Positions 17,116 through 25,353 of a DNA stretch of 64,000 nt are shown piece by piece; positions within the stretch are counted from its first letter, which is position 1; every line of letters starts with the position of its first letter. The DNA comes from Cryobacterium breve (GTDB lineage: Bacteria; Actinomycetota; Actinomycetes; Actinomycetales; Microbacteriaceae), in NCBI RefSeq assembly GCF_027594785.1, contig NZ_CP075584.1, positions 2,294,001 through 2,358,000 of the forward strand, written 5' to 3'. The notes under the pieces are model-generated. The model was not told the origin of the DNA. It did no database searches and was given only the letters and a program-made list of their open reading frames with translations. The translations under genes and the position numbers were made by a program.

Positions 17116-18546
17116 ATGAATCTCGCCCTTGCGGTTCAGACGGCCACCCAGTCGGCGGCCCAGTTGGTCGTGCACGCAGCCGACCCGATCAAGCCGGCCA
17201 GCAGCGACGCCCAGCTGATCATCGCGGCCGTCGTCGGCATCGCCGTCATCATCACCCTCATCACCTGGCTGCGCGTGCACCCGTTCCTCGCCCTCGCGAT
17301 CGGCGCCGTCGGCGTCGGCGTCGGCGCGGGACTCGCCCCGAGCGCGGCCGTGACGAGCTTCAGCACCGGCTTCGGCGCGACGATGGCGAGCGTCGGCATC
17401 CTCGTCGGCTTCGGCGCCATGTTCGGAAAGCTGCTCGCCGACTCCGGCGGAGCCGACCGGATCGTCGACTCCCTCGTGAGCCGGTCGACGACCCGCACCC
17501 TGCCCTGGGTGATGGCGCTCATCGGCGGCCTGATCGGCCTGCCGATGTTCTTCGAGGTCGGCCTCGTGCTCCTGATCCCCGTGATCATCCTCGTCGCCCG
17601 CCGCAGCGGACTCTCCCTGATCCGGATCGCGATCCCGGCCCTCGCCGGCCTTTCGGTCATGCACGGCCTCGTGCCGCCGCACCCCGGACCCCTCGTCGCC
17701 GTGACGACTCTGGGCGCCAACCTCGGCCTGACCCTCGCGATCGGCGTGCTCATCGCCATCCCGACCGTCATCATCGCCGGCCCGGTCTTCAGCAAGTTCG
17801 CGGCCCGCTGGGTCGACGTGCCCGTACCCGCACTGTTCCTCACCACAGCCGACACCGGTGAAGTGACCCACACCAAGCGCCCGAGCTTCTTCGTGACCCT
17901 GTGCGGCATCCTGCTGCCCGTCGTGCTGATGCTCGCCCGCTCGATCGCCGATGCCCTCGCGCCGGGGTCGACCGCGCCGCTGAACGCCGCGCTCGACTTC
18001 CTCGGCACCCCCATGATCGCCCTCGGCCTCGCCGTGATCTACGCCATGATCTTCTTCGCCCGTGGCGGCGGCATGACCCGTGCGGCAGTCTCCACATCGC
18101 TCTCGAACTCCCTGCCCCCGATCGCCGGCATCCTGCTCATCGTCGGCGCGGGCGGCGGTTTCAAGCAGGTCCTGATCGACACCGGGATCGGAACCGTCAT
18201 CGCGAACGCCGTCGCGGGCAGCAGCGTCTCGATCCTGCTCCTGGCCTGGTTCGTCGCCGCACTCATCCGCGTCGCGACGGGTTCGGCAACGGTCGCAACC
18301 GTGACAGCAGCCGGCATCCTCGCCCCGGTCGCCGCAACGCTCGGCGCGACGGATGTCTCGCTCATGGTTCTCGCCATCGGCGCCGGTTCGCTGTTCCTCT
18401 CGCACGTCAACGACGCGGGCTTCTGGCTCGTGAAGGAATACCTCGGCACCACCGTCGGGCAGACCCTGAAAACCTGGACCATCATGGAGTGCCTCATCTC
18501 CGTCACGGGCCTCGCCGGCGTACTCCTGCTGAATATCGTGATCTAG
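17116..18546 (+). CDS. gntP: Gluconate permease (GntP family)
   Basis: About 476 residues with 12-14 hydrophobic segments and the GntP-family look: the conserved VMHGLVPPHPGPLVA, FFEVGLVLLIPVI, and LFLSHVNDAGFWLVKEYLG near the C-terminus. Members are proton-coupled gluconate importers of the inner membrane. Several in-frame ATGs exist (17077, 17104, 17116); I use the last because hydrophobic sequence begins soon after, but the start is not certain. The gene ends one base before the gntK start, so they form an operon. Confidence 0.9.
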   Translation: MNLALAVQTATQSAAQLVVHAADPIKPASSDAQLIIAAVVGIAVIITLITWLRVHPFLALAIGAVGVGVGAGLAPSAAVTSFSTGFGATMASVGILVGFGAMFGKLLADSGGADRIVDSLVSRSTTRTLPWVMALIGGLIGLPMFFEVGLVLLIPVIILVARRSGLSLIRIAIPALAGLSVMHGLVPPHPGPLVAVTTLGANLGLTLAIGVLIAIPTVIIAGPVFSKFAARWVDVPVPALFLTTADTGEVTHTKRPSFFVTLCGILLPVVLMLARSIADALAPGSTAPLNAALDFLGTPMIALGLAVIYAMIFFARGGGMTRAAVSTSLSNSLPPIAGILLIVGAGGGFKQVLIDTGIGTVIANAVAGSSVSILLLAWFVAALIRVATGSATVATVTAAGILAPVAATLGATDVSLMVLAIGAGSLFLSHVNDAGFWLVKEYLGTTVGQTLKTWTIMECLISVTGLAGVLLLNIVI

Positions 18547-18547
18547 C

Positions 18548-19165
18548 ATGACCGACACCGAACAGCTCTTCGAGAACCAGCAGCCCGTTCTCGTCATCAT
18601 GGGCGTCTCCGGCTCCGGCAAGTCCACCGTCGCCGGCCTCCTCGCCGGCCAGCTCGGCTGGGACCTGGAGGAGGGTGACGACCTGCACCCGCAGGAGAAC
18701 ATCGACAAGATGTCGGCCGGGCATCCGCTCGACGACGACGACCGTGCACCCTGGCTCGAGACGATCTCCTCCTGGATCATCGAGCACACCATGGCCGGCG
18801 TGCCCGGGATCATCACGTGCTCCGCACTCAAGCGCAAGTACCGCGACGTGCTCCGCGAGCACAACGTGATCTTCGTGCACCTGACCCTGCCGACGGACCT
18901 GATCCTGCGCCGCCTCGCCACCCGGCAGGACCACTACATGCCGGTCTCGCTGCTCGACTCCCAGGTCGCGACCCTCGAGGCGCCCGGCGCCGACGAACGC
19001 GCCATCACGATCGACGCGGGACGTGCGCCCGCCGCGGAAGCCGCGGAGATCGTGCGACGCCTCGGCCTGACCCCGCGTCCCGGATCGTCGAGCCTCGGAG
19101 CTCCCGCCCCAGGACAGTCGTCCGTGCACCCGGTCGCCGCGGTGGCCCAGAAGGCCAGGCCCTAA
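18548..19165 (+). CDS. gntK: Gluconokinase
   Basis: 205 residues with the P-loop VIMGVSGSGKSTVAGLLA, followed by the gluconokinase signatures EGDDLHPQENIDKMSAGHPLDDDDRAPWL, CSALKRKYRDVLR, and RQDHYMPVSLLDSQVATLE. It phosphorylates gluconate to 6-phosphogluconate in the cytoplasm, feeding the pentose phosphate pathway. The C-terminal 40 residues are Pro/Ala-rich and look disordered. One base separates it from gntP and a strong hairpin follows. Confidence 0.93.
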   Translation: MTDTEQLFENQQPVLVIMGVSGSGKSTVAGLLAGQLGWDLEEGDDLHPQENIDKMSAGHPLDDDDRAPWLETISSWIIEHTMAGVPGIITCSALKRKYRDVLREHNVIFVHLTLPTDLILRRLATRQDHYMPVSLLDSQVATLEAPGADERAITIDAGRAPAAEAAEIVRRLGLTPRPGSSSLGAPAPGQSSVHPVAAVAQKARP

Positions 19166-19197
19166 CGGGCTTGCGCCGAACGCGCGACGTCTCCACG

Positions 19198-19228
19198 CGA
19201 ACGACCCCCGCTCAGCGGGGGTCGTTCG
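19198..19228. terminator. Hairpin terminator after gntK
   Basis: A long GC-rich inverted repeat, CGAACGACCCCCGCT pairing with AGCGGGGGTCGTTCG, starts about 33 bases after the gntK stop. No long U-tract follows, as is common in high-GC actinobacteria. Confidence 0.8.
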
Positions 19229-19349
19229 TGCGTGCGGGCCACGTTTGTCAGGTTATTCACCCCGGATTCCGGTACGGTATGCGTGTGTCGCTTCGGACGG
19301 AGCGATTCATCGCATCCGCTTCGACCGGATGCCGGCAGTGGGAGACGAG

Positions 19350-19925
19350 ATGAGGCTGGCAGGCTTCTCCGCCTCGTTGCACCCGCACCCTGGTCTCCGC
19401 ACCGCTGGTCTCCGTACTGGCAATCTCCGCACCGCGCTCCTCGCGGCCCTCGCCCTCATCGCTGTTCTCGCCTGCGTGCTCTTCGCCCATGCCGGCGCCG
19501 ATGGCCAGGACGTGAACGTCCCAGCGGCGATCAGCCCGATGACGATGTCCGCTTCTACAACCGCGTCAGCTTCCACCGGCCCCGCCGGCATGGTCCTCTC
19601 CGGCACCGTCGCGCAAGCCGTGGCGCTTTCCGCCTCCGTCGCCGTGACCGCAACGGCCGCGGCCACCGGCATGGCCCGCACGATCGCGGCATCCGTCGGT
19701 CAGCGCGTGCTGTGCTTCGAGGGCAACTCCCTCGGCGGCGGCGCGATGGCCGCGATGTCCTGCTCTTTCCTCCTCGTCCTCGGCAGCCTCCTGCTGATCG
19801 CGGGCGGCCCGTCCGCCCTCGGACTCCTGTTCGCCGTCGGCGGTTTCGTGGTCGGCTCCTTCCGCACCATCGCGCTGCACCTGCACCGCCCGAGCCTCAC
19901 GCTGCTTTCCGTCAGCCGCATTTAG
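19350..19925 (+). CDS. DUF6153-like membrane protein
   Basis: About 191 residues from an ATG preceded by GGGAGACGAG. Membrane segments are seen at about residues 30-48 (ALLAALALIAVLACVLFAHA), 80-100, and a C-terminal pair (SFLLVLGSLLLIAG and LGLLFAVGGFVVGSF) before RTIALHLHRPSLTLLSVSRI. The overall pattern resembles small actinobacterial membrane proteins annotated DUF6153. It has one His after the first membrane helix and a loop with a single Cys (RVLCFEGNSLGGG). Function unknown. It precedes the aminotransferase/thioredoxin pair by about 160 bp in the same direction and may share transcription. Confidence 0.6.
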   Translation: MRLAGFSASLHPHPGLRTAGLRTGNLRTALLAALALIAVLACVLFAHAGADGQDVNVPAAISPMTMSASTTASASTGPAGMVLSGTVAQAVALSASVAVTATAAATGMARTIAASVGQRVLCFEGNSLGGGAMAAMSCSFLLVLGSLLLIAGGPSALGLLFAVGGFVVGSFRTIALHLHRPSLTLLSVSRI

Positions 19926-20088
19926 GCCGAATCCCGCTCCCGCGCTTCTCCGGCCCTCCCGCCGAACGGATGCGCTCCCCTGCCGTTTTCACCGGCACCC
20001 GCGGATTTCGACCCTATGACCTGAATGGACTGCTGAACATGTGCACATCTTCCTGCCCGACGCTCCTGGACCGGATGGGGACGGCGTC

Positions 20089-21333
20089 GTGAAACGCGCC
20101 GGACTGTTCGGCCGGGGCGCGGCCCGTGAGGCGGCGGCTCCCGTCGACGCGACGAACCGCCTCGCAGACTTCGACTACCTCGAGCCCCGAGAGGTCTACC
20201 TCGACGCCGCCTGCCAGAGCTTGCGCCCGCAGCCGGTGATCGACGCCGTGAACGAGTACTACACGAGCTACAACGCCTGCGGCGGCCGGGTCAAGTACGC
20301 CTGGGGCAAGCGGGTCGACGAGGAGGTCGCTGCGACACGGGCCGCGGTCCTCGACCGGCTCGGCCTCTCCGCGCGCAGCCACGCGGTCTCGTTCACACTC
20401 AACACGACCTACGGAATCAACCTGCTGCTGCAGCAGCCTCCCCAGGGTCGCTTCGGCCGGGTCGTGACGAGCCACGCAGAACACAACTCGGTCTTCCTGC
20501 CCACGATGACCGCGGCCAAACGGCTCGGCCTGCCGAGGCTCGTGCTCGACCGTGCCCCCGATGGCGCCCTCGTCTACGACCCGGCGCAGGCTCGAACGCG
20601 CCGTCGTCGTCGTGAACGCCGCCTCGAACATCGACGGCAGCACCCTGGCGAACCTCGCGGACCTCGTCCGGGACGCCCACGCCCGCGGCGGCATCGTCAT
20701 CCTCGACGCCGCCCAGGCCATGGCCCACGAGCACGCGCTGCTCCGGGGCACCGACGCTGACGCCATCTGCTTCTCGGCGCACAAGATGTACGGGGCCAGC
20801 CTCGGGGTCATCGTGACCCGGATCGATCTGCTGCGCTCCCTCGAGATCGGTTTCGTCGGCGGCGGCATGGTGACGGATGTCCGCGAAGACTCCTTCGACC
20901 TCGTCACGGATGACCCCGGCGCACTCCTCGAACCGGGCCTGCAGGCCTGGGGCGAGATCATCGCGCTCGGCCGCGCGCTCGACTGGCTCGGGCACGTCCG
21001 TCCAGGCGGCCTGGCACCGCGCGAACACATCGAGAGCCTCTCCGGCCGGCTGTTCGACGGTCTCAGCGCCATCCCCGGCCTCGTCGTGCTCAACCACGCC
21101 GCGAGCCCGGTGATCAGCGTCTACGCCCCGAAGCAGGATTCGCACCGGCTCGCGGTCTTCCTCTCCCAGCAGCAGATCATGGTGCGCAGCGGCCATTTCT
21201 GCGCCCACCACGAGCTCAAGGAACGGCTGGGGCTCCCCCGCTCCTGCGCTTCTCCCTCGGACTCCACTCCACTTCGGCGGACATCGACCGGGCGCACGAC
21301 GCCCTCGCCCGCCTCCTGAAAGGCCTTTCCTAA
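20089..21333 (+). CDS. Class V aminotransferase / cysteine desulfurase-like enzyme (frame broken twice)
   Basis: A PLP enzyme of about 415 residues. It contains YLDAACQSLRPQPVIDAVN near the start, VVTSHAEHNSVFLP, DAAQAMAHEHALL, and the PLP lysine motif CFSAHKMYGASLGV. The C-terminal part holds MVRSGHFCAHHELKERLGLP, where SGHFCAH resembles the active-site cysteine loop of SufS/Csd-type desulfurases. The frame breaks at 20589-20590 (one extra G in CAGGCTC) and at the C run 21235-21239 (one C missing). With both repaired the protein is continuous and stops exactly one base before the next gene. The GTG at 20089 is chosen because GGGGAC lies about eight bases upstream; an upstream GTG at 20041 is possible. 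Confidence 0.82.
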
Positions 21334-22396
21334 GTGTTCTGCATCGCAGCATTCATCGTTCTCCTGTTCATGGCGGCCATCTCGGCCCGATATCGCAAGT
21401 ACCTTGCGAAGGCGTGGAACTGTACGTTCCGGCGAATCACCTTCCGCCCCTGCGACACCACCTTCAAGCAGGACATGAAGGACCACATGCTCGCCCCGAT
21501 CGCCGCGCGCAGGCCCGGCCTGGTCAAGCCGGCGAGCATCGGCCTCGAGGTCGTCGCGGTCCTGATCATCCTGACGACCATCTGGAGCGGGTACGAGGTC
21601 GTCAAGAGCGGCGTCAACCTCTACGTCTACGGAACCTGCAACAAGCAGGACTCGGCGTCCTGCAGCCTCGGCGCCGAGGCATGTTCCATTCCGGACCAGA
21701 CTCCGGGCTTCGGCGATTCCCTCGCCGCGTGGGACGTTGTCGGCGCCTTCGGCAATGAGTTTGCGAGCCTCGGCGAGACCTTCTCCGCCATCCCGAGCCG
21801 GATGCAGAACTGGGATGCCACGGCGTACCTGCCCGCGGACGCGACCTACCTGAACCCCTATGACGCGAGCAAGAAGACCGCGCTCGAGGTCATCGACCCC
21901 GGCTGCACCTACTGCCTGCAGCTCTTCAACAACATCGAGAAGGCGGGCTTCGGCGAGAAGCAGAACCTCAGCTACATCTCATACCCGATCCAGTCGGCGA
22001 CCGGCTACAAGTTCAAGAATTCCCTCCTCGTCACCGAGCAGGCTCGAGGCCCTGCGCCTCAACCCGCTCGAGGGCGCGACCACTCCGGTCGACTGGGCGA
22101 TCCTGAAGCGCATCTACACAGAGAAGAACGACGCCGGCGTGTCCTGGCAGGTCTCGATCAACAGCATGGACTCCGCGGACGCGAGCGCGCTGCTGCAGGG
22201 CTGGGAGCTCGAATTCGGGCTCAGCCAGGCGCAGGTCGACCACGTGGACCAGGTAGCGGCATCCGACCAGGTCACGCAGATCATCGCAGCCAACAAGAAG
22301 ACAGTCGAGGAGAGCATTCACACCGTGAAGATCCCGACGATCATCTTCGACGGCCGTCGCCACGACGGCCTCGTCTCGGTCGGCGACCTGGGCTAG
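21334..22396 (+). CDS. Membrane-anchored thioredoxin/DsbA-like protein (frame broken once)
   Basis: The GTG start directly abuts the TAA of the aminotransferase gene, so the two are coupled. The N-terminus is hydrophobic (FCIAAFIVLLFMAAIS), a second membrane segment lies near residues 68-88 (LEVVAVLIILTTIWSGY), and the domain after it carries VIDPGCTYCLQLFNNIEKAG, a thioredoxin-like C-x-x-C. Other cysteines (NCTFRRITFRPC, TCNKQDSASCSLGAEAC) could form further redox or metal sites. One extra G at 22041-22042 breaks the frame; the joined protein has about 353 residues and ends VKIPTIIFDGRRHDGL. Its pairing with a desulfurase-like enzyme suggests sulfur or disulfide chemistry at the membrane. 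This is inference. Confidence 0.7.
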
Positions 22397-22409
22397 CCCG
22401 TTCGTGCGC

Positions 22410-22466
22410 TGAGGTGTCGCATATCGACGTTAAATCGCATCGCGAACATCGATATGCGACACTTCA
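22410..22466. repeat. 57-bp palindrome, family A copy 2 (22-13-22)
   Basis: Left arm 22410-22431 begins TGAGGTGTCG; right arm 22445-22466; spacer 13 bases. Two arm mismatches are both compatible with G-U pairing in RNA. It begins 13 bases after the thioredoxin-like gene and could also serve as its terminator. Same architecture as 861-917. Confidence 0.85.
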
Positions 22467-22478
22467 CGGGTGTTGAGA

Positions 22479-22588
22479 GCGGATGCCGGGGTCAGGGCTT
22501 CCAGACCATCAGCACGACGACCGCGACGAGCATCAGGCTCGCGACACCGGAGCCGGCGGCGATCCGCGGGTAGCCGGCGGCCTTGGCG
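22479..22588. repeat. 110-bp direct repeat, left copy (duplicated 3' end of membrane gene)
   Basis: Identical over 110 bp to 24236-24345. It contains the last 31 codons and stop of the membrane protein gene at 24249-24689, but without the rest of the gene. Together the copies bound a 1.76-kb segment, the arrangement left when an element integrates into the 3' end of a gene and duplicates that end. Confidence 0.9.
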
Positions 22589-22701
22589 TTAATGCAGTCG
22601 AGTGGGCGGCGTGCGAGGACGGTTCCGTGGCGGACGATGACGACCCTGGCCATCCGTGATCGCACTGAATTCTGACCGCCGTACTGGCGATCCCAGAATG
22701 C

Positions 22702-22740
22702 AAGGTGGGGGGAGCTCAGATCGAATGAGCTCCCCACCTT
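22702..22740. terminator. Hairpin terminator after the Ltp-like gene
   Basis: AAGGTGGGG..GAGCTC pairs with GAGCTCCCCACCTT around a short loop, with two unpaired G. It starts 18 bases beyond the stop of the leftward gene at 22758. Confidence 0.75.
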
Positions 22741-22757
22741 TGCGTTCTTGGTCGTGC

Positions 22758-23576
22758 TCAGTCGTTGAGATGAAGGACTGCGTAGTCAGCTTCCGCGGCG
22801 GTGAACTTTCCGCCGAACTCGCTGGCCAGCTGATCCCGGATCGCGCTCGGCGACAAGGACATCTCTTGGTAGGTCTTTCCACTCGCTACGGCGTTGGCAT
22901 TCCAGTCGGTCTGCACGTTGTCTATGGCGTACTGGCCGGCGGCCGCACTAAACTTGCCGCCGTACTCAGACGTGAGCTGGTCATAGACGCCAGCCTTGCT
23001 GAGGTGCATCTTGTTCGCGTAGGTGTCCGCCTGGTTAAGGGCCGATTTGTACTCTGCGGGGACTGCCGCGGCTGCCGCGGCTGCCGCGGCAGCGTCTGAG
23101 GCTGCTTTTGCAGCCGCGTCCGTAGCTGCCTTTGCGGCGGCATCTGACACCGCTTTTGCTGCTGCGTCCGTAGCCGCTTTTGCGGCCTTGTCCGCGGCTT
23201 GTGCCGCGGCAGCCGCCACATCAGCGTCCGAGGGCCCCGTCGGGCTCGCCGCCGCGGCGACAGGCGTCGCCGGGCTGACAGATGAAGCGTGCTGTACGGA
23301 CCCAAGGAACGCGAACGTCATGAGTATGGAAGTCAAGGCTGCGACACTGCCAAGAATGAGACCGGTCAGGGCCTTTCCCTTTGCCTGATGCTTGCTGAGT
23401 GCCAGGGCACCGAGCACGACGGCGATCGCCCCAACAACAGCGCCGAGGAATGGGAGAAGCCCAATGAGGAATCCTACGATTCCAACAATGAGGGCGGCGA
23501 CGGCCAGCCCACCCCCTGCGTTCGTGGGCAGCTGCTGCGGCGCTATTGACCCCGGGTTGTTGTATGGACTGGACAT
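22758..23576 (-). CDS. Ltp-family surface protein with DUF4190-like membrane domain
   Basis: About 272 residues from ATG 23576, with GAGGGG eight bases upstream. The N-terminus has two membrane helices (LAVAALIVGIVGFLIGLLPF and VVGAIAVVLGALALSKHQ) of the DUF4190 type and a third near residue 75. A linker of about 60 residues consists of repeated DAAAKA units. The C-terminus holds two Ltp-like units, EYKSALNQADTYANKMHLSK with YDQLTSEYGGKFSAAAGQYA, and KTYQEMSLSPSAIRDQLASEFGGKFTAAEADYA. Ltp repeats occur in phage-encoded superinfection-exclusion lipoproteins and in bacterial surface proteins. No lipobox is seen here. The gene lies inside the 110-bp direct repeats, and its codon choice looks less GC-biased than its neighbours. 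Confidence 0.82.
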   Translation of the reverse strand: MSSPYNNPGSIAPQQLPTNAGGGLAVAALIVGIVGFLIGLLPFLGAVVGAIAVVLGALALSKHQAKGKALTGLILGSVAALTSILMTFAFLGSVQHASSVSPATPVAAAASPTGPSDADVAAAAAQAADKAAKAATDAAAKAVSDAAAKAATDAAAKAASDAAAAAAAAAAVPAEYKSALNQADTYANKMHLSKAGVYDQLTSEYGGKFSAAAGQYAIDNVQTDWNANAVASGKTYQEMSLSPSAIRDQLASEFGGKFTAAEADYAVLHLND

Positions 23577-24235
23577 CGATTTCCCCTCAAGATGCGGCGC
23601 CATGCTGACGCCCGTCTAAAGGTCAGACACGCGGCAGCACCCCCCGGTTTATCGTCAGCCTAACGGGAAGAGACCATGCGTACGTGCGCATCCAAGTCAG
23701 ATGCCGCCGACTGAGCCTCTTGCCCCTTCACCGTCTGTCGAACCAGCTTCCCGCCCACCGCACGCCTCACGAGTTCGATCGCCTCCCGTGCCACGCCTTT
23801 CGCGGTCAAGAGCCTGCTTCGGGCCACGTCCAGGCTCCTCTTTCAGGGTGATGTTCTCCTAGGCCGGAGTGATGGCGGCAGTCTCTGACTAGGTCCCGTA
23901 CTGCCTGGCTTCTGTTGTTGACTGCAGCGCCGCCCACGACCGGAGGCTGTCGCTCCTGTGTCTTTTGGCGTCAGCTTGCGCTTTGAGAGCCAAGGCTGCG
24001 ACGACTGCGTAGTGCTGCTGGGCGCTGCGTCTGACGATCAGCTCTGCCGCAGCCCACGGGACGTAGAGAAATTAGCGTCCGGTGAAAGCGCGCGGGTGGT
24101 TCAGACGGTGAGCTGGCACATCCACGAATTCACAGGTCGAAGAACGGTCCTTGATCAAACACGTCGACGAGTTGAGCCGTGAACTCTTACCGAGGTGGCC
24201 GCGCGCGGGAGGGTGCTTTTTCCGTAATTCAGACT
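23577..24235. other. Remainder of the direct-repeat-bounded segment, no clear gene
   Basis: This 659-bp stretch has lower GC than the surroundings and no convincing complete gene. On the minus strand 23660-23868 reads as a plausible C-terminal fragment (KEELDVARSRLLTAKGVAR, then EAIELVRRAVGGKLVRQTV) if one base at 23833-23834 is removed; that site is again AGGCT. A stop lies just upstream, so it looks like a remnant. Its family is not recognised. No integrase or transposase is visible. Confidence 0.4.
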
Positions 24236-24345
24236 GCGGATGCCGGGGTCAGGGCTTCCAGACCATCAGCACGACGACCGCGACGAGCATCAGGCTCGCG
24301 ACACCGGAGCCGGCGGCGATCCGCGGGTAGCCGGCGGCCTTGGCG
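24236..24345. repeat. 110-bp direct repeat, right copy (3' end of intact membrane gene)
   Basis: Identical to 22479-22588. It covers the 3' end of the gene at 24249-24689 plus 13 bases beyond its stop. Identity ends abruptly at 24346. Confidence 0.9.
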
Positions 24346-24689
24346 CCGGCTGCATCCGTCGCGAGGGACTCTGCGGCGGCCTTGAGCGCCGGCACGACGA
24401 GGAAGAGGTTGATCGCGAGCGCGATCACGTAGAGCACGAGCGAGAGCCACACCCAGGTCGATCCGAAGGTCCAGGCGTCGTCGGCCTCCTTGAGGCCGAG
24501 CGCCCCGAACCCGAAGAACGCCACCACGATCGAGAGCAGGGTGAAGATGTTCACCGACTTCGCGAGGGTCGCGACGGGACCCGCCTGCCCGGCCCGGATG
24601 GAGCGCATGGCGGTCATCGGGAGGATGGCCATCGGCCCGACGATGAAGACGGCGGCGACGATGTGCAGGATGTTGATCAGAATATGCAT
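24249..24689 (-). CDS. DUF2269-like integral membrane protein
   Basis: 146 residues with four membrane helices: ILHIVAAVFIVGPMAILPM, IFTLLSIVVAFFGFGALG, VWLSLVLYVIALAINLFLVV, and VASLMLVAVVVLMVWKP at the end. This size and pattern fits the DUF2269 family of small membrane proteins of unknown function. Its last 110 bp are duplicated at 22479, so the 3' end appears to have served as an insertion target. Confidence 0.72.
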   Translation of the reverse strand: MHILINILHIVAAVFIVGPMAILPMTAMRSIRAGQAGPVATLAKSVNIFTLLSIVVAFFGFGALGLKEADDAWTFGSTWVWLSLVLYVIALAINLFLVVPALKAAAESLATDAAGAKAAGYPRIAAGSGVASLMLVAVVVLMVWKP

Positions 24690-24713
24690 GCCTTCAGGCT
24701 AGAGCCGTTCGGG

Positions 24714-25353
24714 TCAGGCCGGGTGCACGACACCGGGGTGGTCTGCGGGCAGGCCGTGGCGCTTTCCGGCGTGCAGCATCCGCAGGTTCTTCGTCTGCCA
24801 GTCCTGCACGGCCTGGTGCTGCGGCTCGAGTGCGCGCAGGCTCGGCGCACGCCGTGACCTGACGCCCGCAGGAGCAGAGCCGCGGCGTCGTCCCGTCTGC
24901 GTGGTGCAGCGTGCCGAGGCGCCAGAGCACGGCCATCGCCCAGTCGATCTGGTGCTGGGCGAGCTCGGCCTTCCTCTCGGCGCGCTTGACGAGGTCGGTC
25001 TCGAGGATGCCGCGGAGTTCCGTGCCGGGCGCGTGCTCGAAGTCTCGGGCCGCGAGGCGGCGGAGGTCGTCGACCTGGCCGGTCAGCCGGGCGACGGCGG
25101 CGTCCTTCTCGGTGTCGCTCGCCTGCGCCTTCTCGGCGAAGCGCCGGTGCTTGTCCTGCTGCTCGGCGAACTGGCCGAGCCAGAGCTCGACGTGCTCCGC
25201 GTCGCGTCGCTCGGCCTTCTCCGCACCGAGGTGGTGCAGGCACAGTCCGCAGACCACCTGGTCGCTCGCCGAACCGAAGGTGAACGGCTGCAGGGACCGG
25301 CAGCAGAAGCACTGGGCGAGCACGGGCACGTACAGGGGATACGAGTGGGTCAC
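24714..25353 (-). CDS. Zinc-ribbon and coiled-coil protein (frame broken once)
   Basis: About 212 residues from GTG 25353, whose GTGA overlaps the stop of the ABC permease. The N-terminus has CFCCRSLQPFTFGSASDQVVCGLCLHHLG, a four-cysteine zinc-ribbon-like motif. A charged helical region follows (about residues 50-150), then CSCGRQVTAC. The frame breaks at 24839-24840 (one extra G in CAGGCTC); repaired, it continues LRALEPQHQAVQDWQTKNLRM and ends DHPGVVHPA. Last gene of a four-gene overlapping operon. No named family recognised; a regulatory or assembly role beside the ABC exporter is possible. Confidence 0.65.

Noticed and set aside
16933..18921. 662-codon open frame on the minus strand
   Set aside because: Antisense of gntP and gntK; the composition is dominated by Asp/Glu/Arg/Gly.
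22530..22560. AGGCTCG in the 110-bp direct repeat as a lesion
   Set aside because: In the intact gene copy it encodes ASLML within a membrane helix and the frame stays open, so it is natural sequence.
23958..24182. 74-codon frame on the plus strand inside the direct-repeat island
   Set aside because: No ribosome site, no similarity and no conserved pattern; treated as non-coding or degraded.
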